Shown piece by piece: positions 41,472 through 49,866 of a stretch of 64,000 nt of DNA. How positions within the stretch are numbered: position 1 is the stretch's first letter; every line of letters starts with the position of its first letter. A program made the position numbers and the translations under genes. Source of the DNA: CAVTUU01 sp045804965 (GTDB taxonomy: Bacteria; Chloroflexota; Chloroflexia; Thermomicrobiales; UBA6265); contig JBJMMD010000050.1 of NCBI GenBank assembly GCA_045804965.1, positions 1-64,000 on the forward strand, read 5' to 3'. The notes below the pieces were generated by a model. That model was not told where the DNA came from, did not search any database, and saw only the letters and a list, made by a program, of their open reading frames with translations.

Positions 41472-42011
41472 CTAAGCAGACGAGCGAGCGGCTCTGCCGG
41501 TGCCTTGGGTCCGGCCTTGAGCCTTCGCCTTTGTGGCCTTGCCAACTTCCTTGCTGATGGTGGTGACCCGTTTTGCCATCTCTTTTTCTTGGGTCAAGTT
41601 TTCACGCAGGAGCTTGGCCACCTCCGTTTCGCCAAGATCCCCTGCCATTTGCACCAGGGTGGTGTACGTGGCGATTTCGTAATGCTCCGTCTTCGCGGCG
41701 CCACCCAGAATGCCCGCTTCGAGCACATCCGGCGTCGGCTGCTCTTGGTGGAGCGCTTCGTGCTCCTTCTTGAGTCCTTCCGCGGCATAACAGGTCGTCG
41801 GTTCCGGTTGTTCACCGAGCTTCCTGAACACCGTCTGAATGTTCATAATTTGCTGCCGCGTTTCCTGCTCATGCTCCTTGAACGCCTTCTTCGCGTCTGG
41901 ATTCCGCGCTTCTTGCTGAAGCTGCGGCAGCATGCCAAGGATGATCTGCTCCGCGCTCAGCGTGTCGCCAAGCTCATGGATGAAGAGATCACGTGGGCTC
42001 GTTAATGGCAT
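41472..42011 (-). CDS. DUF892 (YciF-like) ferritin-like protein
   Basis: A 179-residue protein; ATG 42011 follows AGGAGGAG. It has the four-helix ferritin-like pattern of YciE/YciF: LFIHELGDTLSAEQIILGML (Glu ligand), KEHEQETRQQIMNIQTVFRK, EHYEIATYTTLVQMAGDLG (ExxH/E ligands) and a Lys/Ala-rich tail. The family is a stress-induced diiron protein. It faces the YtxH pair across a shared terminator, forming a small stress cassette. Confidence 0.92.
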   Translation of the reverse strand: MPLTSPRDLFIHELGDTLSAEQIILGMLPQLQQEARNPDAKKAFKEHEQETRQQIMNIQTVFRKLGEQPEPTTCYAAEGLKKEHEALHQEQPTPDVLEAGILGGAAKTEHYEIATYTTLVQMAGDLGETEVAKLLRENLTQEKEMAKRVTTISKEVGKATKAKAQGRTQGTGRAARSSA

Positions 42012-42164
42012 AAGCACTCCTCCTGTATTCCCGGTTCTCGCGACTCACGTCGCCGCGCAACCGGTTCCCGAATCGTGGGCGGTTCACCGCCACACTGACC
42101 AGCCCTATACGCATGTGCGATGCCAGGCAACAGGGATCGATTCACGTGCAAATCGCGCTGGGTG

Positions 42165-43379
42165 TTACGAGAGATCGGCCGCCGTGGTGACCACCACATG
42201 CGCGTCCGGGCGCTCAGTCAGACCGGGAAGGAGTTTCGTGCCAAGACCGGGACCCTGCGGCGCAGTAAGATAGCCCGCGTCGATCCGGGGTAACTCCGTG
42301 ACAAGCTCGGTGTACCATCCGGTATAGAAGGCGCGCACCGTCTCTTGGATCAGCGCGTTGGTCGCGTTCATCGAGAGGTGACTCGACGCCACCAGCACAA
42401 CCGGTCCGGTGCAGTCGTGCGGCGCGACCGGAAGCTGATACGCCTCCGCCATCGAAGCGATCTTCTTCGCTTCGGAGATACCGCCAACCCAGCTCAGATC
42501 GAGCATGATGATTCGCGCTGCATCGCGCTCCATCACCTCGCGGAACGACCAGCGTGTCGCCAGCGTCTCGCTGACCACTGTCGGCGTCTCAACCGAGGCG
42601 GTGAATGTCGCCAGAGCGTCGATGTTGTCCGCCTTCAACGGATCTTCGAACCAGCAGGGCTGAAACGCTTCGAGGGCACGCGCAATCTTGAGCGCCGTTG
42701 GCAAATTCCAGAGCGAGTGAAACTCGACCATGATCTCCATCTCGAGTCCAACCGCATCGCGAATCTTGCGGAACGGGCCGAGCGCCTTATCGAGGTCGGC
42801 ATTTGAGATGAAATTGCCACCGCTCACCTCCGCATACGGGTCAAATGGCCAGATCTTCATCCCCGTGATGCCCTGGTCGAGAAGGCTCCTGGCAAGATCA
42901 TCAGCCCGGTTCAGGAAACCATCGAGATCTTCATACGGACCTTCCGAAAGTTCGCCCGCGATCCCCCAGTTGGTGACCTCCTGCGTCGGGCGCGCCCGCA
43001 CGTACCGATAGCCGGCGCACGTGTTGTAGATTCGGATCTGTTCGCGACTCGCTCCGCCGAGAAGCTGGCTGATCGGCTGGTTGGTCACCTGACCGAGCAA
43101 GTCCCAAAGGGCGATGTCGAGCGCGGAATTACCGCGCATCTCGACCCCGCTGCTCCGATAACCCACATACCCGTACAACGCCCGGGCATGACGATCGATC
43201 TGCAACGCTTCCTTGCCGATAAGGTAAGGCGCAACACTCTCGTGAACATAGGCCTCAACCGCCCGGGCCCCAAAGAAGGTCTCGCCCAGCCCCACGAGTC
43301 CCTCATCCGTGTGGACCTGCACCCACAGCAAATTCGGGAACTCATCAAGCCGCAGCGTCTCGACCCGCGTCACCTTCAT
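42165..43379 (-). CDS. Mandelate racemase/MLE family enzyme (second paralogue)
   Basis: A 404-residue protein from ATG 43379. The cap is LLWVQVHTDEGLVGLGETFF. In the barrel, GMKIWPFDPY replaces the usual KxK by K-x-W; the metal ligands should be E in IMVEFHS, E/D in WFEDPL and E in VSETLA; LDLSWVGGISEAKKIASMAE and PHDCTGPVVLVA carry the distal acid/base side. The loop variations show it is not a close copy of the 30.3-kb enzyme. It is probably a sugar-acid dehydratase of unknown substrate. The sugar epimerase gene upstream (43.6 kb) shares orientation. Confidence 0.9.
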   Translation of the reverse strand: MKVTRVETLRLDEFPNLLWVQVHTDEGLVGLGETFFGARAVEAYVHESVAPYLIGKEALQIDRHARALYGYVGYRSSGVEMRGNSALDIALWDLLGQVTNQPISQLLGGASREQIRIYNTCAGYRYVRARPTQEVTNWGIAGELSEGPYEDLDGFLNRADDLARSLLDQGITGMKIWPFDPYAEVSGGNFISNADLDKALGPFRKIRDAVGLEMEIMVEFHSLWNLPTALKIARALEAFQPCWFEDPLKADNIDALATFTASVETPTVVSETLATRWSFREVMERDAARIIMLDLSWVGGISEAKKIASMAEAYQLPVAPHDCTGPVVLVASSHLSMNATNALIQETVRAFYTGWYTELVTELPRIDAGYLTAPQGPGLGTKLLPGLTERPDAHVVVTTAADLS

Positions 43380-43439
43380 CGGTTGGCCCTCGCGCTAGAA
43401 GGAAACCTCATCTTCGAATATCCCTCATGCAACCTCAAC

Positions 43440-43607
43440 GTGGCTCCAAGATTTCCCTCACCCCTTGATCCCCTCTCCCTTGCGAGGCAGAGGGGAGACT
43501 CTTGGCAGAGTTCGAGCGTCTTGGACCATAGTTTTCTGCGCCGACTTGCACACCGGCCCCTCTACCTCGCAAGGGAGAGGGGGGCCGCAGGCCGGGTGAG
43601 GGAACCC
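43440..43607. repeat. CCCTCTCCC-type repeat pair
   Basis: Two inverted copies: CCCTCACCCC...CCCTCTCCC TTGCGAGG (43445-43490) and CCTCGCAAGGGAGAGG (43565-43582) then GCCGGGTGAGGG. Same family as near 21.66, 45.2 and 45.5 kb. Confidence 0.65.
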
Positions 43608-44462
43608 CTATCGCCACCCATGGTGCGGTTCATATCCGAGCAAACGTCGCGCCTTTGCAATGGAAAACGCCGATTCGGTGCCGGTGATCGGGGACCGGAT
43701 TTCGGTGTCGGGACAATACTGGCGGACCAGTTCTTCCGTCGGGGCGTTGCTCAACGTGTCGCTGGCCGTAATGTTGAAGACCTCGAACCCGAGCCCGTCG
43801 ACCTCGATGCCGAGCCGGCAGGCGGCCGCCGCATCGCGGACATCGACATACGACCACAACAGCCGCCACCAGTTGTCGTGCCGCGGGTCGCGGGCAATCT
43901 TCGCGGTCATATTCTTGATGTCGTCCGCGTGCGCAACCCAACTAAAGCGATACGCCAGCACCTGCATCCCGACCCGCCGATGAAACATCTCGCCCGTCCG
44001 CTCGTCGACTTCCTTGGCCAGCGCGTAGCAATCCTGGCCGAGCAAGGGGATATCCTCATCGACCGGCACATAGGGGGGCGCGAAGAGCCGCACCGCGTAT
44101 GCCGTGCCGAGCGCGGAGAGACTGGAGGCGATCACCGCTTTCTTGATCCCCACCAACGACGCGGCCTGGAGCACGGCGAAGGTGCCCAGCACGTTGTTGG
44201 CGAACACGACCTCGTCGGGATGGAGATACGGCGCCGGGATCGCGCCAAGGTGAATCACCGCGTCGCAACCGGCCATCGCCCCGGCCATGTGGCCGACGTT
44301 CGTGGTGTCGCCTTCGCGGAAGCGCAGTCCTTGTTGGGGTTGCACTTGGTCTCGAGTCAAAGGCCTCCGATCAACGCTCACGACCTCGTGGCCGTGATCG
44401 AGCAGGTCGCCCGCGACATATTTGCCAATGTGTCCACTTCCTCCGGTCACAAGCACACGCAC
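43608..44462 (-). CDS. NAD-dependent epimerase/dehydratase (uronate dehydrogenase-like)
   Basis: A 284-residue extended SDR from GTG 44462 behind AAGGGG. The Rossmann motif is VLVTGGSGHIGKYVAGDLL, then DTTNVGHMAGAMAGCDAVIH and NNVLGTFAVLQAASLVGIKK. The catalytic Y-x3-K is CYALAKEVDE. The later part has HADDIKNMTAKIARDPRHDN and YVDVRDAAAACRL. It resembles NAD-dependent uronate dehydrogenase and sugar epimerases. The neighbouring MLE enzymes make a sugar-acid role likely, but the exact substrate is open. Confidence 0.9.
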   Translation of the reverse strand: MRVLVTGGSGHIGKYVAGDLLDHGHEVVSVDRRPLTRDQVQPQQGLRFREGDTTNVGHMAGAMAGCDAVIHLGAIPAPYLHPDEVVFANNVLGTFAVLQAASLVGIKKAVIASSLSALGTAYAVRLFAPPYVPVDEDIPLLGQDCYALAKEVDERTGEMFHRRVGMQVLAYRFSWVAHADDIKNMTAKIARDPRHDNWWRLLWSYVDVRDAAAACRLGIEVDGLGFEVFNITASDTLSNAPTEELVRQYCPDTEIRSPITGTESAFSIAKARRLLGYEPHHGWR

Positions 44463-44519
44463 AGACGAGCCCCTTCATTGCTAGGCATATTTCGTGAAAC
44501 CTGTCAGATACTGCCACAC

Positions 44520-44605
44520 CCCGCCATTCTGAGCGCTCCTTCCCGTCATTCTGAGCTTGTCGAAGAATCCAGGCCTCAGAACCACAATGTTCGATAGAAC
44601 GAGCT
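44520..44605. repeat. CATTCTGAG-type repeat
   Basis: CCATTCTGAGCGCTCCTTCC and GTCATTCTGAGCTTGTCGAA, tandem copies of the family at 31.55, 45.3, 52.6 and 54.8 kb. Confidence 0.6.
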
Positions 44606-44639
44606 GCCTCGACTTCGCTCGGCATGACGGAGGTGTTGA

Positions 44640-45137
44640 CTAATACATGTCGTCGAGTTGCCGCTCGAGCTGAGTAATGAAAGAGCGCTCTGATTGAGAG
44701 ACCTCATCCCCGCCAATGCCAAGAAATCCACCACTCTTCGCGGCTTCCACTGTTTGCTCGGCGATGTCGTGGATCCAACCAGCAAATTCCGCCGCTTCCT
44801 CTTCACCCGCGACCTTGCTGATCGCCATGACCGCTTCCCCACAATCAGAAAGGGTCTGCTGCGTAAAGGCCCGCGCTTCCTCAGCCGTCATTTCGACGTC
44901 GTGCTCGACCTTGCCTTCTGCCTCCTGCACCTTCAGATCGGCGAGCACCGCTTGAATCAATTCGTTGTTGGCATGCGTTTTCTCCGCGAGCGCCAGTTGG
45001 CTCATGCCCGCCAGCACTTCGCGGTTCGAAACGTCCCGGCCATCTGTCTCCGCGGTGGCCGCGGCGATCACCACATTCATCGGCAACGAGCTGACCTTCG
45101 CCCAAACGTCCGCACTGAAATTATCTTTGTTCGCCAT
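44640..45137 (-). CDS. Hypothetical helical protein, 165 aa
   Basis: ATG 45137 follows AAGGAAG. The protein begins MANKDNFSADVWAKVSSLPM and is almost all helix (NVVIAAATAETDGRDVSNRE, HANNELIQAVLADLKVQ, EEEAAEFAGWIHDIAEQTVE), with a short Gly-rich loop (SGGFLGIGGDEVS) before the last helix. There is no membrane segment. The many Ala/Glu and the style resemble TerB-like or stress proteins; I cannot name a family. Confidence 0.65.
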   Translation of the reverse strand: MANKDNFSADVWAKVSSLPMNVVIAAATAETDGRDVSNREVLAGMSQLALAEKTHANNELIQAVLADLKVQEAEGKVEHDVEMTAEEARAFTQQTLSDCGEAVMAISKVAGEEEAAEFAGWIHDIAEQTVEAAKSGGFLGIGGDEVSQSERSFITQLERQLDDMY

Positions 45138-45179
45138 CTTGCTTCCTTTCATGTGACGCAGTTGTACAGAGCGTCCTCG

Positions 45180-45540
45180 GTGTTCCCTGACCCCTTCTCT
45201 CTTGCGATGGAGAGGAAGCGCGCCGTTCGCCTGGTCGCCAATTTTGCGCCACTACTAACGGTCATTCCGAGCGGCGTCGAGGAATCTCTGCCCTACCCCG
45301 GCCTTCATCGGCGCCTCAATTCCTCCCTCGTCATTCTGAGCTTGGCGAAGCATCTCGCTCTGCCAGACCGAGGCGTCTCCCAGCGCGAGATCCTTCGCCT
45401 CCGGCTGCGGCCTCCGCTCAGGATGACGAGGGAGGGTGGGCGCTCAGAATGACATCGGGCGGAGGCTGCATCCTTCGCGCCCTCTCCCGTTCTGTACGGG
45501 AGAGGTGGACCGTTAGGGCCGGGCGAGGGCTGCCCCAGGT
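45180..45540. repeat. Mixed repeat block
   Basis: Contains CCCCTTCTCTCTTGCGATGG, GTCATTCCGAGCGGCGTCG, GTCATTCTGAGCTTGGCGAA, GCCTCCGGCTGCGGCC, and CTCTCCCG-TTCTGTA-CGGGAGAG. No gene found in this 435-base gap. Confidence 0.65.
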
Positions 45541-45572
45541 ATGGACTGCTCCCCGCCGCATTCTCCCACCAC

Positions 45573-46874
45573 CTACGGCGTAATCACCGTTCCGTCCGCC
45601 TGCCGCACCGGCGGCCAAGCGCCGTTCAGCGGGTGGGCTGGCAATGGGTATTTGGCCGCCTCCGCCTCGTCGAAGTCGATTCCGAACCCCGGTTGTTCAT
45701 TGGACCACATCGCTCCGTCTCGAATCTCCGGACAGCCGGGGAAAACCGCCTGCGTCCGCTCCGGGAAGAGATACGACTCCTGGATACCGAAGTTATGGCA
45801 GGCGAGATCGAGCTGCAAATTTGCGGCGTGGGCGACCGGCGAGGCGTCGCCCGGCCCATGCCAAGCCGTCCGCACTCCGAAATACTCGCAGAATGCGGCC
45901 AGTTTGCGCGCCGGGCTCAACCCGCCGATATCGGACAAATGGACGCGGATGAAATCGATCAAGCGGTCCTTGATCAGCGGCACGTACTCTGCCTGGTTGA
46001 CATACAGCTCCCCCATCGCGATCGGGATCGAGGACTGCTGGCGCAGGAGCGGGAAATAGCCATTGTCCTCGGGGGCGAAGGGATCTTCGAGGAAGAAGAG
46101 GCGGTATCGCTCCAGCTCCTTTGCCAGATTGATCGCCATGATCGGCGGCACCCGCTCGTGGATGTCGTGCAGCAGCTCGACCTCGTCGCCAATCTGCCTG
46201 CGGATGTGCTCGAACAGCGCCGGCACGATCCGGCAATACGCCGCCGGGTTCCAATGCGATTCGCCGATTCCGAGCAGTTGCGGGCGGTCAGTTCCTCGCC
46301 GCTCGCTGGCGACGCCGTAGGTCGAATGCCCGCTCCCCGGCACCGCGATCTGACAGCGGATGTACTTGAACCCGCGCTCCTGGTAGCGGCGGACGTCCTC
46401 TTCGACCTCCTGTACGTCGCGGCCGGAGGAGTGGACATAAACCGCCGCCGCGCGGCGGCATCGGCCCCCCAAGAGTTGATAAACCGGCATGCCCGCCAGT
46501 TTGCCCTTGATGTCCCACAGCGCCATATCGACGCCCGAGATCGCGTTGTTCAGAACCGGACCGCCACGCCAATAGGAGCTGACGTGCCCGACCTGGAACA
46601 TATCCTCGACGTCGTGCACATCGCGGCCGATCACCAGCGGCTTGAGATACTCCTCGATCGCCGTCACCACCGCCAGCGGACGTTGGGTGAAGGTTGCGCA
46701 GCCGAGCCCATATAGTCCCGGCTCCGTCGTCTCGATCTTGACGATGACAAGCCGGATCCCGTCCGGCGCCGTGCAGATCACCCGCACATCCCGGACTCGC
46801 ACCGCCGCCTTGCCATTCGGCGCATACGCCGCCCACGCCGCCGCCACCACGGGCTCGACCGTCTCCCCAGGCAC
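45573..46874 (-). CDS. Enolase-superfamily ManD/RspA-like dehydratase
   Basis: A 433-residue protein. GTG 46874 follows GGGGAG; the extension to 46925 lacks a ribosome site. It has the RspA/ManD opening VRVRDVRVICTAPDGIRLVI, EPGLYGLGCATFTQRPLAVV, YWRGGPVLNNAISGVDMALW, DIKGKLAGMPVYQLLGG. Barrel ligands: LLHDIHERV, FLEDPFAPED, MGELYVNQAEY; the ManD-typical WHGPGDASPV is present. ManD dehydrates D-mannonate to 2-keto-3-deoxygluconate, although some members have almost no activity. It would duplicate the reaction of UxuA, 9 kb away. Confidence 0.9.
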   Translation of the reverse strand: MPGETVEPVVAAAWAAYAPNGKAAVRVRDVRVICTAPDGIRLVIVKIETTEPGLYGLGCATFTQRPLAVVTAIEEYLKPLVIGRDVHDVEDMFQVGHVSSYWRGGPVLNNAISGVDMALWDIKGKLAGMPVYQLLGGRCRRAAAVYVHSSGRDVQEVEEDVRRYQERGFKYIRCQIAVPGSGHSTYGVASERRGTDRPQLLGIGESHWNPAAYCRIVPALFEHIRRQIGDEVELLHDIHERVPPIMAINLAKELERYRLFFLEDPFAPEDNGYFPLLRQQSSIPIAMGELYVNQAEYVPLIKDRLIDFIRVHLSDIGGLSPARKLAAFCEYFGVRTAWHGPGDASPVAHAANLQLDLACHNFGIQESYLFPERTQAVFPGCPEIRDGAMWSNEQPGFGIDFDEAEAAKYPLPAHPLNGAWPPVRQADGTVITP

Positions 46875-47030
46875 CTCACTGCTCCCCTCAATACCAGGCG
46901 TTAACCAGCCCGCGCAGGGTAGCACGAGTTGCGGGCCTTTCTCGTCCCGACAGTCGCGACTGATAGACTTGTTGAGCAGGTGAAACGAACAAGGCGATCA
47001 TGCGAAGCTTGTTTGAGCAAGGTGACAGCC

Positions 47031-47348
47031 GTGCGGATTCATCCACTTGTCGAACAACATCGAGCGGTGATTCAAGACCTTTGCCGAGCGTTTGGCGTCA
47101 CGTGCTTGGAAGTCTTCGGTTCGGCCACCACCGACGCCTTCGATCCCGAATGCTCCGATGTCGACTTCATCGTCGACTATCCGCCCGGCTATGAATTTGG
47201 TCCGTGGTTGACGCGATACTTCGAGCTCAAGGAACGACTGGGAGTCCTCCTCGGTCGCCCAGTAGACCTCGTGATGGCGGGCGCGCCTCGCAATCCCTAT
47301 GTCATTCAGTCGATCAACGAAACCCGGCAACTGCTCTATGCGGCATGA
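47031..47348 (+). CDS. MNT-type nucleotidyltransferase antitoxin
   Basis: A 105-residue minimal nucleotidyltransferase; GTG 47031 has AAGGTG upstream, GTG 47022 is the alternative. The motif GS-x10-D-x-D is complete: VFGSATTDAFDPECSDVDFI. Later GPWLTRYFELKERLGVLLGR, PVDLVMA supplies the third Asp. In MntA/HepT pairs the nucleotidyltransferase AMPylates and silences the HEPN toxin. Its TGA overlaps the next ATG (ATGA). Confidence 0.88.
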   Translation: MRIHPLVEQHRAVIQDLCRAFGVTCLEVFGSATTDAFDPECSDVDFIVDYPPGYEFGPWLTRYFELKERLGVLLGRPVDLVMAGAPRNPYVIQSINETRQLLYAA

Positions 47349-47524
47349 CATACGATTTGTTCGTTAGCGGCCGCCGAGTGCGTCAATTGGTCGAGCGCAA
47401 TTTCGAGATCATCGGCCTACGCAACCAGCTCATCCACGCGTACGACAACATGGATTGGGAGTTGATCTGGCAAATCACCAGCAGCCTCTGCCAGTGCTGC
47501 GAGCCGAAGTTAATCAACTTCTAA
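47345..47524 (+). CDS. Miniature HEPN (HepT-like) toxin or remnant
   Basis: A 59-residue frame whose ATG overlaps the antitoxin stop. It keeps the end of the HEPN fold with the nuclease motif R-x4-H in GLRNQLIHAYDNMDWELIWQ, preceded by VRQLVERNFEIIG. In HepT this last phrase is normally followed by EAL and 20-30 residues before a second IIG-x-RNxL(I/V)H; here FEIIG runs straight into LRNQLIH. So a deletion between the two similar IIG sites, and loss of the first helix, are likely. It may be a minimal toxin or a broken one. Confidence 0.7.
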   Translation: MTYDLFVSGRRVRQLVERNFEIIGLRNQLIHAYDNMDWELIWQITSSLCQCCEPKLINF

Positions 47525-47709
47525 AAGAAGCCGAAACACTGTGAGTGGTTAGCCGCCCTCATGGCGGGCCCGCGGTTGGTGCCCGTCGCTGCCTACGCCG
47601 CCATCGTTCAATCTCCAAACTCACAAGACTCTTGACCAACGGCGAATCGCTGGCGAAGATCGCCCCGTCATCACGAGATGGGCATGCCGCGTCACTCAGG
47701 AGCGTCCGC

Positions 47710-48885
47710 GTGAAGATCACCGATGTCCGGACCGCCGTCGTCCGCGGGAACTTCGACTGGGTCCTGGTTCGGGTCTCCACCGATGAGGGAATCACCGGGC
47801 TGGGCGAGGCCTATTGGGGCGCCGGCGTCGCCGAGCTGATCCATAGCGCCAAAGCGGTCCTGATCGGCGAGAACCCGTTCAACGTCGGCAAAGCGGTCGA
47901 AGTCATGATCCGCTGCCTCGCGGGCGAAGGTTCGCTCGCCGGCGCCACCGTGACCGCGATCAGCGGCATCGAGCTCGCGTTGTGGGACGTTGTCGGCCGC
48001 GCCCTCAAGACCCCCATTTACAATCTCTTCGGCGGCCGCTTCCGCGACAAGATCCGGCTCTACGCCGATTGCCACGCCGGGACCGACCACACGCCGGAAT
48101 CGTACGCGGCGCGGGCGCGCGAGGTCGTCGCCGCCGGGTTCACCGCGATCAAATTCGACCTCGACAACAAGAACCCCTTCACGCTCGACATCTCGGATGA
48201 TATCCACCCCCGTCGCCATTGGTTCGAACCGTTCAACCGCACCATCGGCAGTGCCGAGCGCGACTGGATGGTCTCGATCGCCGCCGCCGTCCGCGAGGCG
48301 GTCGGACCCGAGATCATGGTGGCGATGGATTGCCACTGGAAATTTGCGGTCAACGACGCGATTCTGCTCGCCCAAGCGCTCGAACCCTACGATCTCCTTT
48401 GGCTCGAGGACCCGATTCCACCCGAGAACATTGAAGCCCAGCGGCTCGTCACGCACAGCACACGCACACCGATCTGCACTGGCGAGAATCTCTATCGGAA
48501 ACATGGCTTCCGCGATCTGATCGAGAAGCAGGCCGCCCGCATCATCGCCCCCGACATCCCGAAGATGGGTGGCCTGCTGGAGGCGAAGAAGGTGGCCGAC
48601 CACGCCGACCTTTATTACATCCCAATCGCCCCGCACAACGTCGCCAGCCCCATCGGCACCGTCGCCGCCGCCCACGTCTGTGCTGCAATGAACAATTTCC
48701 TGGTCATGGAATTCCATGCCCACGATGTCCCCTGGTGGTCGAGCCTGGTCGAAGGCAAACCGGTGATCAAGAAGGGTTTTATCCACCTCGATGACACGGT
48801 CGCCGGCCACGGCTTGATTTTGAACGAAGACATGGCGCGGGAACATTTGAAGCCAGGGACGGGGGTTTTTGAGGAGGAGCCGTAG
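47710..48885 (+). CDS. Mandelate racemase/MLE family enzyme (fourth paralogue)
   Basis: A 391-residue protein. GTG 47710 lies behind CAGGAG; the longer frame from 47545 is not supported. The cap is VLVRVSTDEGITGLGEAYWG. Barrel features: AIKFDLDNKN (Lys on strand 2), metal ligands in VAMDCHW, WLEDPIPPEN and CTGENLYRKHG; DIPKMGGLLEAKKVADHADL and APHNVASPIGTVAAAHV carry the other catalytic groups. The D-C-H pattern resembles sugar-acid dehydratases. It has its own unit, with no transporter nearby. Confidence 0.9.
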   Translation: MKITDVRTAVVRGNFDWVLVRVSTDEGITGLGEAYWGAGVAELIHSAKAVLIGENPFNVGKAVEVMIRCLAGEGSLAGATVTAISGIELALWDVVGRALKTPIYNLFGGRFRDKIRLYADCHAGTDHTPESYAARAREVVAAGFTAIKFDLDNKNPFTLDISDDIHPRRHWFEPFNRTIGSAERDWMVSIAAAVREAVGPEIMVAMDCHWKFAVNDAILLAQALEPYDLLWLEDPIPPENIEAQRLVTHSTRTPICTGENLYRKHGFRDLIEKQAARIIAPDIPKMGGLLEAKKVADHADLYYIPIAPHNVASPIGTVAAAHVCAAMNNFLVMEFHAHDVPWWSSLVEGKPVIKKGFIHLDDTVAGHGLILNEDMAREHLKPGTGVFEEEP

Positions 48886-49001
48886 ATTTCTGCGTTTGTA
48901 TGCGGCGCACGATTTCTACCTGGCGCAGGCGCCTGCGCGGCCCGGAAGGCGCCGCGCTAAGACGGCTAAGACGAGGGCGATGGTTCGTCGGGGTGAAACC
49001 G

Positions 49002-49787
49002 CTACGCACCACCGCACGCGTCGACAAACGCCGCCAGCCGATCAGCAAAGCGCTCAAGCTCCATGAGATGAACCATGTGCCCGCGGTCCGGCCATTCCTC
49101 GAGATCTAGGTGCGGGATCAGCGCCCGGATGGTGGCCCGCTCGTGGTCCGCCAGCCGGTGCCCAAACACCGCGAGGTACGGCGCCGCGATCCGGTGGACC
49201 CTCACGTCGACCTCCGCCTGCAGGTCCTCGGGGGAACGCCGGAGCGCCTCCTCCCAGTAGGCCAAGACGAGATCCTGGCGAACGCTCTGCGTCGCCAGCG
49301 TGGCCGACCGGAGCGGCTCCGGGAGCAGCTCGACGCCGATGCTCTGGCGAATGGGCTCGAAGGCCGCCGCGAAGCCCGGGCCGCGCAGCCCGGGCGCAAC
49401 CTGGTGGAGCATGCCGAGAAATGGCCGCATGTCCAGTGGCTGGTCGACGTTGACCACGCCGGCCACGGGGAAGGTGGCCGCGTACATCGACGCCAGTGCG
49501 CCCCCGTACGAGTGCCCCACCACGACAGGTTTCTCGATCCCTAGTTCGGTAATGAGCCCGTGGATCCGATGCGCGAGTTCCTCCATCGACTGCGGAAGTC
49601 CCGCGCTGTCACCGTGGCCGGGGAGATCGACGGCCACGCACCGGCAACGGTCAGCGAGGCGGTCCACGATCGGGTCCCAAGTGCGCCGGCTGAACGTCAC
49701 GCCGTGGATGAACACGACCGCGGGGCTCTCCCGGCGGTCGTCGAAGGCTAACCCGGTTGCACTCGCCAGAGCCGTTGCCATCTCCAT
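49002..49787 (-). CDS. Alpha/beta hydrolase
   Basis: A 261-residue protein, ATG 49787. Oxyanion region VVFIHGVTFSRRTWDPIVDR, lid precursor VAVDLPGHGDS, nucleophile elbow VVGHSYGGALAS (Ser about 98), catalytic His probably in EWPDRGHMVHL. The acid is probably the Asp in the preceding strands. The substrate is not evident. It is divergent from a TetR regulator across an 80-base region that holds a palindromic operator, so TetR probably controls it. Confidence 0.9.
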   Translation of the reverse strand: MEMATALASATGLAFDDRRESPAVVFIHGVTFSRRTWDPIVDRLADRCRCVAVDLPGHGDSAGLPQSMEELAHRIHGLITELGIEKPVVVGHSYGGALASMYAATFPVAGVVNVDQPLDMRPFLGMLHQVAPGLRGPGFAAAFEPIRQSIGVELLPEPLRSATLATQSVRQDLVLAYWEEALRRSPEDLQAEVDVRVHRIAAPYLAVFGHRLADHERATIRALIPHLDLEEWPDRGHMVHLMELERFADRLAAFVDACGGA

Positions 49788-49821
49788 ACCTTCCGTATCT
49801 CGACCTGGGTGCCGATACGAC

Positions 49822-49844
49822 GTAACGTTACAATGTAACGTAAC
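49822..49844. promoter_or_regulatory. TetR operator, nested palindromes
   Basis: GTAACGTTACAATGTAACGT, then AAC, holds two overlapping perfect palindromes: GTAACGTTAC (49822-49831) and CGTTAC-AAT-GTAACG (49826-49840). It lies between the divergent hydrolase and TetR genes, 23 bases before the TetR ATG and about 35 from the hydrolase ATG. Confidence 0.7.
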
Positions 49845-49866
49845 AGTGTTATGCTATCATGTCAAT

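Noticed and set aside
48920..48945. Palindrome GCGCAGGCGCCTGCGC as terminator
   Set aside because: Likely part of the repeat family; no T-run and unclear gene relation.
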